From contig NW_014577155.1 in assembly GCF_000485595.1 (NCBI RefSeq), forward strand, positions 499,064 to 520,960: a stretch of DNA of 21,897 nt, in the 5' to 3' direction. Positions 1-10,521 of the stretch are shown piece after piece. Under the pieces are notes generated by a model that was not told the DNA's origin, searched no databases, and saw only the letters and a program-made list of their open reading frames with translations. Source of the stretch: Priapulus caudatus (lineage: Eukaryota > Priapulida > Priapulimorpha > Priapulimorphida > Priapulidae). Numbering within the stretch: the first letter of the stretch is position 1; each line of letters starts with the position of its first letter. Both the position numbers and the translations under genes were made by a program.

Positions 1-2
1 CA

Positions 3-55
<53 letters not shown>

Positions 56-75
56 CACACACACACATACACACA
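1..75. repeat. (CA)n microsatellite
   Basis: This is an almost pure CA dinucleotide run with a few CATA and CACG interruptions. It starts at the window edge, so its true length is unknown. Alternating purine/pyrimidine runs of this kind are length-variable and can adopt Z-DNA. Confidence 0.97.
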
Positions 76-104
76 TGTACACCCCATAGATGACTGACAG
101 CTCT

Positions 105-605
105 CGTGTCATTACGCCCCGTCGTAACGTCACGAGGTCGCGTGGGCCCGCCAATCATGCAATTATCGCACCAAACAACCCCTGCTCTGTCGCTCGCCAC
201 TAAACGTATTCCGACGGCTAACGACCGGCGGAGAAAAAAGGAGAATCAGATAGCGTCGCACCGCCGTCGCCGCGGAGACCGCTGCCGCTGCTGGAAGGTA
301 GCCGCGCCTTTATGTTTCGATTAGCTATCGTTTGGCGCTTATCCGCGCGCGCCTTTCGCGCGATCTCGCGGGGGGCAGGGCCGAAACGCGACGACACGAC
401 GAGCGCACAATGCCACCTGGTGGCGGGGCAGGTGACACAGCAACGGCTCACGACACGGGGGGGTCGTGTGACGAGAGCGGGCCCCCCCCCGGGGGAAGGA
501 GAGAGGTGCCGCACGTCCCTCCGTGCTCTCGCTGGCTTGACGGGCGCCTCGCGAGGGTGGGCAGCGATGCCGCGATAACATGCAGAGTGACAACTGGATG
601 TAGAT
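105..605. other. CpG-rich unmethylated-looking block
   Basis: The block is GC-rich and dense in CpG (for example 331-400 and 535-575), unlike the AT-rich DNA that follows from about 800. It contains a CCAAT motif near 152, a TAACGTCACG cyclic-AMP-element-like site near 125, and ATGACGTAAG near 636 just outside. Overlapping open frames in both directions look like by-products of the base composition; none resembles a known protein. It could be the promoter or 5' end of a gene outside the window, or simply GC-rich intronic DNA of PHF10. No transcript start can be fixed. Confidence 0.35.
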
Positions 606-1640
606 AATGGAATCGGTGACACTGCCAAGTCACAATGACGTAAGGGAAGGGGGGAACGTAATCACTGGAGTGGTTGTGCTTTCTAAGAGACGAGAGAGGC
701 TGCTTCATGTTAGGCATAGTCGATTCAATCATTCAGCACAAAGACAGACAGCTAGACCCAACTCGTCAACATCAACTCAAGGCTTGTTGACAGGTCAACA
801 TATTTCGCCTTATCGTGAAATAAAATTACTCAATTAAATTTTCATGAAATCAGATGAATTCAACTTATTTCAAATATTAGCTTGAGCTAATACTTTATCT
901 TTGGCTGATTATAATTCACTTATATTGAGTTTTCATGAATTATAAACAATGTTATATCGAATGGGATCCATGCATTTGATAGACAACGACTTCTAATAGT
1001 ACCAGTAATTGTTCTTGGTTGGGAAAGTTTTTCATCAATAAACTACACACTTCCCACTATTAATCTCTACTAACAACTAATACTTCACTACCCTAAACAT
1101 TACTAACATAAGCGAACGACTGATAATACATTCTAATGAATAAGCATAAGTCTGAAATTGCGTAGTGCCCACGAACGAAAGTCGCCCAATAACAGACGCA
1201 TAGCGAAACGCACCAAGAAATGCTTACAGTACACTCTCACTACATCCACGTACACTTGTGAACGCGTACGCGCGAGTATTATAGGCTACTAACTGTTGCT
1301 ATGCAGGTCAGTGTCTCCTACAATCCACCCATCAAGCTAGCGTGATCGGAAAGAAATCACCGTATTGTAGTGCCGTTTCCACTTACAAGTAGTTCCAATG
1401 ACACCCCTCCCCTACACACGCCCACTCCAGCCCCACAGTAAAGCTGGGGCATTAAGCGAACACCGGTCCATCAACGACCGCACGCGGGATGGGCCGGCGA
1501 AGAACGCGTGGAGGTGACGAATTCTAAGCGAGCGCATAATGGCATTAAATTGGCCAGACAGGTGACGAGTTGCGGAGGCCGCTGTGCATTTGTGCGGTGT
1601 CGGTGCGGACGTCGCTCGAAAGCAGATGCTCACAGAAGGA
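606..1640. other. Non-coding stretch, nothing recognised
   Basis: This is AT-rich from about 800 to 1150 and mixed afterwards. I see no open frame with protein-like composition on either strand, no tRNA and no terminal repeats. It is probably intron sequence of the minus-strand PHF10 gene, since exon 6 is at 3170-3238 and the missing C-terminal exons must lie further left. Confidence 0.5.
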
Positions 1641-2240
1641 CAGTGAAAGCAAAGAAGACGTGGGGATGAAAGATGATACAAGATAGATAGAGGACCACGC
1701 GCAAATTCAAGTGAAAGAAAGACGCAGGGAAGGCAAGATATAAGAAAGATAGGAGGGCACGAGCAAAGTCAAGATAAAGAAAAGAAGGCACGGAGTAGGC
1801 ACGATACAAGATAGACAAGGGGTCACGAGCGAAGTCAAGTGAAAGAAAGGAAGACACGCGGTAGGCAAGATACAGGGTGGATAAGGGCCACTGGAGGAGT
1901 CAATGTTTACACACAGTCAGAAGAGACAGTGAAAGGAAGACATGCTGGAAGTAAGATACAAGATAGATAAGGAGGGCACGAGCGAAGTCTAGTGAAAGGA
2001 AGAAAGACACGGGGAGGCAAGATGCAAGATAGATAGGAGGGCACTAGTGGAGTCACTGCTTAGACACGGCTTGAAGGGACAGTAGAAAAGGATGAGCACA
2101 CACGGGGAGGGAGAAGATGCAAAAGAGAGATAACAGCTACTAATCCAGACACTGTTTAGAAACAACCCGCGCCTCTCTGAAAGGGATGCACACGCAGGGG
2201 AGGAGAGATACGTGATAGATAACAGCCACTAGTGTTTAGA
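1640..2240. repeat. Degenerate purine-rich minisatellite (about 63- and 91-bp units)
   Basis: The plus strand is strongly purine-rich and repeats the succession AGTGAAAG-GAAGA, then CACGGGGAGGCAAGATACAA, then GATAGATA(A)GGAGGGCACGAGCG. Copies of the AGTGAAAG-like start lie near 1711, 1773, 1838, 1929, 1992 and 2083. Spacings are therefore about 62, 65, 91, 63 and 91. The longer units carry an extra segment around GGAGTCA-TG-TTA-ACAC (near 1890-1915 and 2045-2070). Copies are well diverged, so this is an old array. The long minus-strand open frame here is low-complexity and is not a gene. Confidence 0.8.
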
Positions 2241-2435
2241 ATTGGCTCTATTGTTCCGCGGGGACAATACAATACAATCAAGCACCCTCCCGACAAGCAG
2301 GGCGAGTGTTTAACCTGTGAATGGGCGGGTGACCAGTGCCAGTCATGCAGGCTCACTGCAAGGCTGAAAGCCGCCTTTTCGGATCCACTTCTTAGAAAGG
2401 CTATTGATGTGTACGCCACGGGCGTTAGTGAATGA
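2232..2435 (+). CDS. Unrecognised small open frame with CxxC pairs (doubtful)
   Basis: This open frame of 67 codons contains Cys-x2-Cys-x6-Cys-x2-Cys around residues 26-39, followed by a charged helix-like stretch ending in a stop. The spaced cysteine pairs resemble a small zinc-binding fold, but I recognise no family. It starts inside the tail of the minisatellite, lacks a clear splice acceptor, and sits opposite the transcription direction of PHF10. It may be an exon remnant, a transposon-derived piece or chance. I place little weight on it as a functional gene. Confidence 0.15.
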   Translation: MFRIGSIVPRGQYNTIKHPPDKQGECLTCEWAGDQCQSCRLTARLKAAFSDPLLRKAIDVYATGVSE

Positions 2436-3060
2436 AGTTAGGCTAGTCGCATTGCGTAGATAAACCCTACCGTGTCAGCCGTATGTAAGTTATGCATAAC
2501 TATTACCCTATACCATTATATATAATATATAAATATATATATATATATTTTATTTTATTATTTTATGTTGCAACATTTTTTTAACCATGCTAGTAATTTT
2601 ATGAGTCGTTACTGCGGAGGTATTGAATAATAATATATTATTTTTAACAGGTCTAATATATAATATTTAAACTTATGTAAGGTAATATGTAAAGGATATT
2701 ACTCCTAATTATAACCACTTATTAAAGAAACTATTGCAGCTGTCTAATTTACTAGTAGCATTGTCTAATGTATAAATCTGTGAACCTAGAAAGGCAGACT
2801 TGCTGCACAATGTTATGGGTGACCCATGCATAAATATAACGTACATACACATACTGAGTACTTATAATTACACTGTTAAATACAGTGCCGGGAAGGGCAG
2901 GGACAGTTCATATATTGGGCAGGGAAGTATTATATATTATTGGCATGTTTGGAAGAACAGAGCCACAATACGAGATCATGTTGAAATTACAGTTGGCAAA
3001 TATACTAATATAAATAGGTATCCATTTGGTAGGTTTCTTTAGTATAATGGAGAGAGACAA
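2436..3060. other. AT-rich non-coding stretch with (TA)n
   Basis: This is highly AT-rich intronic-looking DNA with TA runs at about 2518-2550 and near 2630-2670. No coding signal or structured RNA is recognised on either strand. Confidence 0.5.
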
Positions 3061-3062
3061 AG

Positions 3063-3160
3063 AGAGACAGTGGGGGAATATGGAGAGTGAGAGAGAGAGA
3101 GAGATAATGGATAGAGAGAGAGGGGGAGAGAGTGAGCGAGAGAGATAGAGAGAGAGAACG
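3063..3160. repeat. PHF10: (GA)n microsatellite next to PHF10 exon 6
   Basis: This is an imperfect GAGAGA run with GGGGAGAG and GATAGA interruptions. In the PHF10 sense (minus) it is a CT-rich tract that begins about ten bases downstream of the exon 6 splice donor, so it forms the start of intron 6. Pyrimidine tracts just after a donor can affect its recognition; that effect here is only inference. Confidence 0.9.
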
Positions 3161-3169
3161 CTGACTTAC

Positions 3170-3238
3170 GGCTCCGTATTCCTTATTCCGGTTGTTGATC
3201 TTCTCTCGTTCCCTGTCCGCTAGCACCTTTGTGTACTC
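3170..3238 (-). CDS. PHF10: PHF10 exon 6 (end of the SAY domain region)
   Basis: This 69-bp exon (23 codons, phase 0 at both ends) is bounded by acceptor TTCTGCTTGCAG before GAG and donor GTAAGT after GCC. It encodes E-Y-T-K-V-L-A-D-R-E-R-E-K-I, then N-N-R-N-K-E-Y-G-A. Human PHF10 has E-Y-S-V-I-L-Q-E-K-E-R-Q-R-I, then a stretch ending K-E-Y-S, at the same place. The segment is a charged helix following the SAY domain, which links PHF10 to the PBAF chromatin-remodelling complex in the nucleus. Phase and register agree with exon 5 ending after a full codon. The next exon (PHD-finger half) is not visible to the left and must lie outside the window. Confidence 0.9.
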
Positions 3239-4280
3239 CTGCAAGCAGAAGAATCCACTGGTATCGCAAATAACACAATAAAGTTGGTAAAACAAATTGC
3301 TTGACACGCTGTGTAGATGTGATGAGATCGGAGCATTTTAGGCCATAATAAAAACATTGTTTGTTCACCCTCACCCGACCGACCTGCCAAAAAGGGGCCG
3401 ACTCAAAAAATTGTATTGATCTTTCCCACTCTTTTTTTTTTTTACAAATTGTATCACTGTACATTATATAAATCTGTAGGCAATACATTATATGTACCAA
3501 GCAGAACAAAGCATTCAACATAAAAGGTATTTCCACACAAGCACACCTGAGCATGTAGACACTATGCTGAATTTGTAAAAAGATCCCCCTCAAAAAAAGA
3601 GAAAAAGCCTACCTACCTACCCAAATTTTTCAGCCTGGGTAAGGAGAGGGCAAATAAAGATTTTTTTAATTGTGGCCTTACCGGTCTGTTTTAACATGAG
3701 TGCCTCCCCTTCCACCTGCAGTTAGAATATACTGTTAATCCAAAATGACTTTGCTAGTCACACGTATGTACGACGAAATCAGAGAAATTCACCAGTCTAT
3801 TTCAACATAAGGGGCCACTTTTTCCAAACTAGCTAAGAATTCACTGACAATCCAAAACAATTTTGATATTGATATTGGCAAATTTCGACTGGGAATCTGA
3901 CATGAGGCAACCTTGTTGGCCCCAACAAAAGAACGTTCAACTCTTGGCGTCCTATAAATATTACTGCACAACGGGAGTGCCGAGTGCATGTAAACCCTGA
4001 TAGAATCAGCTCAGGTCAGCTTGGGGAAAATCAGTGGGAGATAACCACCACTAAATTAATCCACGTAAAGTAAGCAGACAATCACTGCGGGGTGTTCGCT
4101 CCCACGCAAAGATCGTCGCAGCTGTTCGTTTTTAATCGGATCTAGTTCATTGGATTTCAGGATGCACTTACATTTGTAGTAGCTATATTTTAGGATAAAT
4201 CGATGTCGTTCTAGAGTAGCTGTTAGAAACAGTAGGCCTAAACATTGTAACAGTTACCACAAACTGATGCAACGCACGCT
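3239..4280 (-). other. PHF10: PHF10 intron 5, 3' part, unique sequence
   Basis: This is single-copy sequence between exon 6 and the 34-bp array. It contains an A/T-tract near 3430 and a CCTACCTACC tetranucleotide near 3610. No coding exon is recognised on either strand; the open frames here show no family resemblance. Confidence 0.6.
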
Positions 4281-7200
4281 ACTAACCAGATACATGAGAG
4301 GGTAATCTTACACTACTCACCAGGTACATGAGAGTATAATCTTACACTACTCACCAGGTACATGAGAGTGTAATCTTACACTACTCACCAGGTACATGAG
4401 AGTATAATCTTACACTACTCACCAGGTACATGAGAGGGTAATCTTACACTACTCACCAGGTACATGAGAGGGTAATCTTACACTACTGCACCTAGGGTAC
4501 ATGAAGATGTATAATCTTTTACTACTATCCACCTAGGTACATGATGGGTAATCTTACACATACTCACAGGCTACATTGAGCTAGGCGTATTCTTAACACT
4601 ACTCACCAGAGGCTACATGAGAGTTATAATCTTAACACTTACTCACTAGGTACATCGAGAGGGCTAATCTTTACACTATCTCACACAGATACATGAGGAG
4701 GCGTAATCTATACACGACCACCAGGTACAATGAGGGCGCTTAATTTTTACACTACTCACCAGGCTACATGGTAGGAGTATAATCTTACACTTACTCATCA
4801 GCGTACATGAGATGCGTAATCTTACACTACTTTCACCAGGTACATGAGGGTGTAATCCTTGACACTACTCCCAGGTACATGGGGAGTATAACCTTCACAC
4901 TACTCACCAGGTACATGAGATGTATACCTTACACTACTCACCAGGCTATATCGAGAGCTATAATCTTACATCACTACTCACCAGCGTACATAGAGGGCTA
5001 ATCTTACAACTACTCACCAGCCGTACTGAGGCGGTAATCTACACTACTCACCACGGTACATGAGAGGTAATCTTACGCACTACTCACCAGCGCTACATGA
5101 GAGCGGTAATCTTACACTATGGCTCACAGGCGCTACATTGAGTAGCAGTGAGTAATCTTACGCACTACGTCACCAGCGTACATGCAGAGTATAACCTTAC
5201 ACTACTCACCAGTACATGAGAGCTATAATCGTTACACTACTCACCAGGTACATGAGCAGCGTAATCTCTACACTACTCACAGCCCCGTACTCATTGAGAG
5301 TATAATCTTCACTACTCACCAGCTACATGAGAGCGGTAATCTGTACACTAGGTCACCCAGGCACATGAGCCGAGTAAAGTCTTACATACTCACAGATACA
5401 TGAGGTATAATCTTACACTACTCACAGCCGCTACATGAGGCCGTGTAATCTTACACTACTCACCAGGCTAGCATGAGGCGGTATCTCTACACATACAGTC
5501 ACAGGTACACTGAGGCTGTAATTCTTAGCACTACTCACCAGGTACAAATTTGAGCAGTATAAATCTTACACTACTCACCAGCCGTACATGAGGACGCCGT
5601 AATCATTACACTACTCACCAGGCGTACATGAGAGCTATAATTTTACACTAACTCACGAGTACTGGGAGCAGTGTATAATCTTACACTACTCCACCAGTGT
5701 ACATGAGAGTATAATCTTACAGCTACTCACCAGGTACATGAGGCGGTATATTCATTACACTTAACTCACAGCGTACATTGAGCTAGTATGAATCTTACAC
5801 TACTCACCCCACAGTACTGAGCAGTATAATCTTTACACTACTCACCAGGGTACATGAGGCGGGATAATTTACGACTACTCACAGGCCTTACATGAGAGCG
5901 TCAATCTTTACACTACTCACCAAGATACATGAGCAGGGCTTAATCTTACACTACTCCCAGGTACATGAGGTATAATCTTACACTACTCACCAGCGTAATG
6001 CCAGACTATAATCTTACACTATTCAACCAGGCTACATGAGATGTATAATCTTAACTACTCTACCTGGCCTACATGAGTAGCGGTAATCTTACACTATTCA
6101 CCTGGTACATGAGAAGGTAATCTTACACTACTCACCAGGTACATGAGGGGGTAATTTTACACTATTCACCAGGTACTTGAGGGGGTAATTTTACACTACT
6201 CACCAGGTACATGAGAGGGTAATCTTACACTATTCACAGCCCGTACATTGCATGAGGGGGTAATTTATACACTTTACTTCACCAGGTACTTGAGAGGGTA
6301 ATTTTACACTACTCACCAGTCGACTATGAGAGGGCGTAATCTGTACACTACTCGACCTAGGGCATTAACATGAGAGTGTAATCTACACTACTCACCAGGT
6401 ACGATGAGAGGGGTGAATCTTACACTACTACCACGGTACATGAGAGCGGTTAATTTTTACCACTTACTCACCAGCGTACATGAGAGTATAATCTTAGCAC
6501 TACTCACCAGGTAATGAGCAGTATAATCTTATACACACTCACCCAGGGACTACATGAGGGGCGTAATCTTACACTACTCACCATGGTTACATGACGAGGG
6601 TAATCTTACACCTACTCACCAGGTACATGAGAGGTACATTCTTACACTACTCACCAGGACCTACATGAGAGAGGCGGTAATCATTACCACTACTCACCAG
6701 CGCTACATGAGCGGTAATCTTACACTACTCACCATGCCACGTCTACATTGAGCAGGCGTAATCTTACACTACTCACCAGTACCACTGAGAGCCTATAAAT
6801 CTGTACACTACTCACCAGTACATGAGAGGGTAAGTCTTACACTACTTCACTAGGCCTACATGAGGAGCTATAATCTTCACACTACCTCACAGGATACATG
6901 AGGGGCCGTAATCTACGAGCAGACGCAAGAAGGACAACACACTACGAACAAGAAAACAAACATACTTCACCAGGTACATGAGCAGCGGTATCTTACACTA
7001 CTCACAGCGTACATTGAGAGGGTAATCTTACACTACTCACCAGGTACATGAGAGGGTAATCTTGGACACTACTCACGCAGGTACATTTTGAGTCGGTATC
7101 TTAACACTCACTCACCAGCGTGTCATGAGGAGGGTAATCTTACACTAGACTCACCAGTGAGCATGAGAGGTGATAATACTTACACTACTCACCAGCCGCT

Positions 7201-9572
7201 ATACATTGAGAGCTATAATCTTACACTACTCACAGGTACATGAGAGTATTAATCTTACATACTCACCACGCGTACATGAGAGTGTAATCGTACACTACTC
7301 ACGCAGCGTACATTGAGCAGTATATATCTTAGCACTACTCACCGCCAGGTACCTTGCAGCAGCGCGTTAATCTTACAGCTACTCACAGATATCATGCAGA
7401 GACCGTATCCCTACACTACTCACGCAGGTACATTGCAGAGTGTAATTTACACTGACTCTAACATGCGTACATGAGGGGGGTAATCTTACGCATACTCACT
7501 GGTACATGAGAGGGTATCTTACACTAATCACCAGCGCTCACATGAGGGGGAGTATTAATGCTTACACTACTCACCAGTATCATTGCAGGAGTATAATCTT
7601 ACACTGACTCACAGCCTCATGCAGAGCTGTAATCCCTTACACTACCACCAGTACATGAATGGGGGCTAATCTTACACTACTCACAGGCCTTACATGCAGC
7701 AGTATAATCTTACACTACTCACACGTACTTGCAGAGTGTAACTTACACTTCACCTCACAGCGTACATGAGGAGTATAATCTTAACACTACCAGCCAGTAC
7801 ATAGTCAGCGGGTAATCTTACACGACTCACTAGCGTACATGAGAGTATAATCTTACACTCTCACCAGCCCGTAGCATGTCAGAGTATATCTATACATACT
7901 CACCAGTATACATGAGGAGTGTAATCTTCACTTACTCACGAGTACATGAGAGTGCTAAATCTTCACTACTCACCAGGTACAGTGAGAGGGCTAATCCTTT
8001 ACACTACTCAGCAGGCTACATGGAGAGTATAACCCTTAAAACACTACCTCACCAGGTACATTTGAGCAGTGTAATTCTTACACTACCTCACCAGCATACA
8101 TGAGAGGCGTAATCTTACACTACTCACCGAGGTACATGACAGAGGGGTTTAATCTTACACTACTCACCAGTTACATGAGCAGCTATAAACCTTACACTAC
8201 TCACCTAGCTACATGATGAGCTGCTAATCTTTACACTACTCACAGGTACATGAGAGGGGCTAACTCTTACATACTCACCAGGCGTACATGAGAGCGTAAT
8301 CTTACACTTACTCACAGGTACATGCAGAGTATGAACCTTAACGTACTCACCAGGTACATGAGAGTATAATCTTACACTACTCACCATGCGGTACATGAGG
8401 CGGTAATCTGACACTACTCACAGTACATGAGCAGGTGTAAATCTTACAGCTACTCACCAGGTACATGAGCAGTGTAATGCTTATCACTACTCACAGCGTA
8501 CATGCGAGCAGGTAATCTTTACACTACTCACCAGGCTACATGAGAGTTGTAATCCTTACACTACTCACCAGGTACTGAGAGTATAACCTGTGAGCACTAC
8601 TCACCAGCGTACATGAGGCAGTGGTAATCTTACACTTACTCACCAGGCTATTTGAGGGCGTGAATCTTACACTACTCACCAGATACATGAGCGGGATCTT
8701 ACCATCCAGTACATGAGCGTATACTACACTACTCACCAGGTACACTGAGGCAGGTAATCTTACACTACTCACAGGCTACTGGAGAGTGTAATCTTACACT
8801 ACTCACCAGGTTACATGAGGCCAGTGCTAATCTTTCACACTACTCACCAGGTACATGTCAGGTGTAATTTTACACTACTCACCAGGTCATGACGAGTGTA
8901 TATTTTACACTACTCACAGGTACATGAGGTATAATTTTTACATACTTACCAGGCTACATGAGTGGGGGGGGCCGGGGGGTATCTTACACTACTCACCAGG
9001 CTACATGAGCGTGGTAATCTGGTACATACTACTCAACGAGAGGGTACTGAATTATGTAGATGATGGGTAATCGTTACACTTACTCACAGGCTACATGAAG
9101 GTTAATACTTACTACTACTCACCAGCGTACAATGAGAGGGTAATCTTACACTACTCACCAGGTACATGAGAGGGTATCTTACACTACTCACCTAGGTACT
9201 TGAGGGGGTAATCGTTACACTACTTCACCATGCGACATGAGGGGGCTAATTCTTACACTAACTCACCAGGTACATGAACGTGGGTAATCTTACACTACTC
9301 ACCAGAGTACATGAGCAGCTATAATCTCTACACTAGCTCACCAGTACATTGAGCGAGTTATAATCTCTTACACTACTCACCAAGCGTACTTGAGAGGGTA
9401 ATCTTACACTACTCACCAGGCTAACATGAGAGGGGTAATCTTACACTACTCACCAGGTGTACATGAGCAGTATGAATCTTTACACTTACTCACCTAGCGT
9501 ACAGATGAGCGGTAATCTATACACTACTCACCAGCGTACTTGATGGCGGGATAACTTACACTAGCTCACCAG
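4281..9572. repeat. PHF10: 34-bp minisatellite array, about 150 copies, in PHF10 intron 5
   Basis: These are head-to-tail units of 34 bp. A clean copy is at 4346-4379, with core CTCACCAGGTACATGAG followed by G(G/T)(G/A)TAATCTTAC. The six or seven copies at the left edge (4281-4480) and some near 6080-6240 are nearly identical, differing mainly at GAGGGT/GAGTAT/GAGTGT. Elsewhere copies carry frequent one- or two-base insertions and deletions. On the minus strand, which is the PHF10 coding strand, the unit reads AAGATTACCCTCTCATGTAC, CTG, then GTGAGTAGTGT. That is the end of PHF10 exon 5 plus its splice donor. Short open frames inside the array are repeat translations, not genes. A non-repeat interruption of about 50 bp lies at about 6915-6963. 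Confidence 0.97.
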
Positions 9573-10187
9573 CATGTGTTTGCCACTGAGCAGAAAGCTA
9601 GTAGGCCTGCAGGGCCTATAGCGTCTAAAAGCCTGCAGGCCGCCAGCAAAGCTGTAGGCCCTCCAAATTTTTGCGAGCCAAATTACAGTAATAAAACAGC
9701 ATATTCATGTTCTTCCTTATGTTTATTAGTTCATTATTCGATGGGTCCATTAATCATAATCCTCATCGTTTTTCCTTCCTTCTCGTTCGGATGGACTGTT
9801 TATGCTTCTTACTGGCCCGGGGCTACAATTAAGGAAACGCCACATCGTTGTTATATGGTAGCCTGCGTTAACTACGACCCTTCCACTTTGACAGGCATGA
9901 GGACAGACTGTCTAGTCTGTACACATAGTCTGGACTTTCTATGCGGTCTTGGGCGGCCAGAACTATTTTTGTAAAACTTATAAGCATCTGAGATGCAATC
10001 TAGCAGCCCATTCATGCGTACTCAATAGCCTTAACAACTAGCAGACACTTTTTGCGTGGGAAAAGCAAAAAATTATGTAATAATTATTAGCTACTGTAAA
10101 AATTTTGATGGCGCTCACATGGGCTGTACTTCCGTCTGTGTGAGTGTGTCCAAAGTAAATGTATTTTGTAGACATACAAGCTCTTAC
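9573..10187. other. Unique island between two blocks of the 34-bp array
   Basis: This is about 615 bp of non-repetitive sequence, with repeat units ending at its left (…CTCACCAG) and resuming at its right (…TACACTACTCACC). Its left part (9596-9665) contains several overlapping palindromes around GGCCTGCAGG. An open frame of 132 codons on the plus strand (9576-9974) has one hydrophobic stretch, but its first codons lie at the array edge and it matches nothing I know, so I do not call it a gene. There are no clear target-site duplications at the borders. It could be original intron sequence between two amplified blocks, or an insertion into the array. Confidence 0.6.
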
Positions 10188-10333
10188 GTTTACACTACTC
10201 ACCAGGTACTTGAGAGTATAATTTTACACTACTTCACAGGTACTTGAGAGGTATAATTTTACACTAGCTCACCAGGTACTATGATGGGCTATCTTACACT
10301 ATCTCACCATGCCGTACTGAGGCGGCGTAATCT
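10188..10333. repeat. PHF10: 34-bp minisatellite, exon-proximal block (about 4 copies)
   Basis: About four further copies of the same unit as at 4281-9572 run directly into PHF10 exon 5. The last copy (about 10303-10333) contains, on the minus strand, the exon's final codons and its GTGAG splice donor. That is why I think the array was seeded at this exon boundary. Three of the copies read CAGGTACTTGAG or a close variant rather than CAGGTACATGAG. Confidence 0.9.
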
Positions 10334-10440
10334 TTCTGCCCATCAGATCTAGCGATCTCTCGCTGCCGACGAGCCCTGAGATTCCTGCGTGCGGAATAGT
10401 TCAACACATACTTTGTGCCGCAAGCCTGCCAGGAGTTCGT
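10308..10440 (-). CDS. PHF10: PHF10 exon 5 (SAY domain), damaged by apparent indels
   Basis: This exon is inferred; it is not an intact open frame. Exon 4 ends K-Y-P plus a G needing completion to Asp, and exon 6 begins E-Y-T, so about 50 codons are expected between them. On this strand 10414-10376 reads K-V-C-V-E-L-F-R-T-Q-E-S-Q, matching human K-L-Y-L-R-E-L-N-V-I-T-E-T-Q with one codon fewer. G-S-S-A-A-R (human G-L-T-A-L-R) follows directly. Then, after a frame change, L-D-L-M (human I-D-L-M) and K-D-Y come just before the GTGAG donor at 10307. Net length is about 19 bp short of the human-based expectation, and at least three frame changes are needed. The acceptor end (about 10440) is uncertain. 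The surrounding sequence shows the same indel style, so assembly error is likelier than a pseudogene. A real loss of function is not excluded. Confidence 0.65.
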
Positions 10441-10521
10441 AGCGCCCTAAAACGCGCGCTGAGTCTTACAACTGGCCCGCTCACACGTCTTAGCGGCCGA
10501 CTCTGGCGCAGTCCACAGAGC

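Noticed and set aside
1-3169. Search for the PHF10 C-terminal PHD-finger exons
   Set aside because: No minus-strand Cys-x2-Cys PHD pattern or post-SAY motif was found; they must lie beyond the window.
4807-9070. Open frames of 60-80 codons on both strands within the 34-bp array
   Set aside because: They are translations of the repeat kept open only by random indels; they share the same peptide motifs and have no gene signals.
4281-9572. Regular repeats at first glance like a CRISPR array
   Set aside because: The units abut without unique spacers and the setting is an animal intron; it is a minisatellite.
9576-9974. 132-codon plus-strand frame with a hydrophobic stretch
   Set aside because: It begins at the array edge, has no recognisable family, and lies antisense in an intron.
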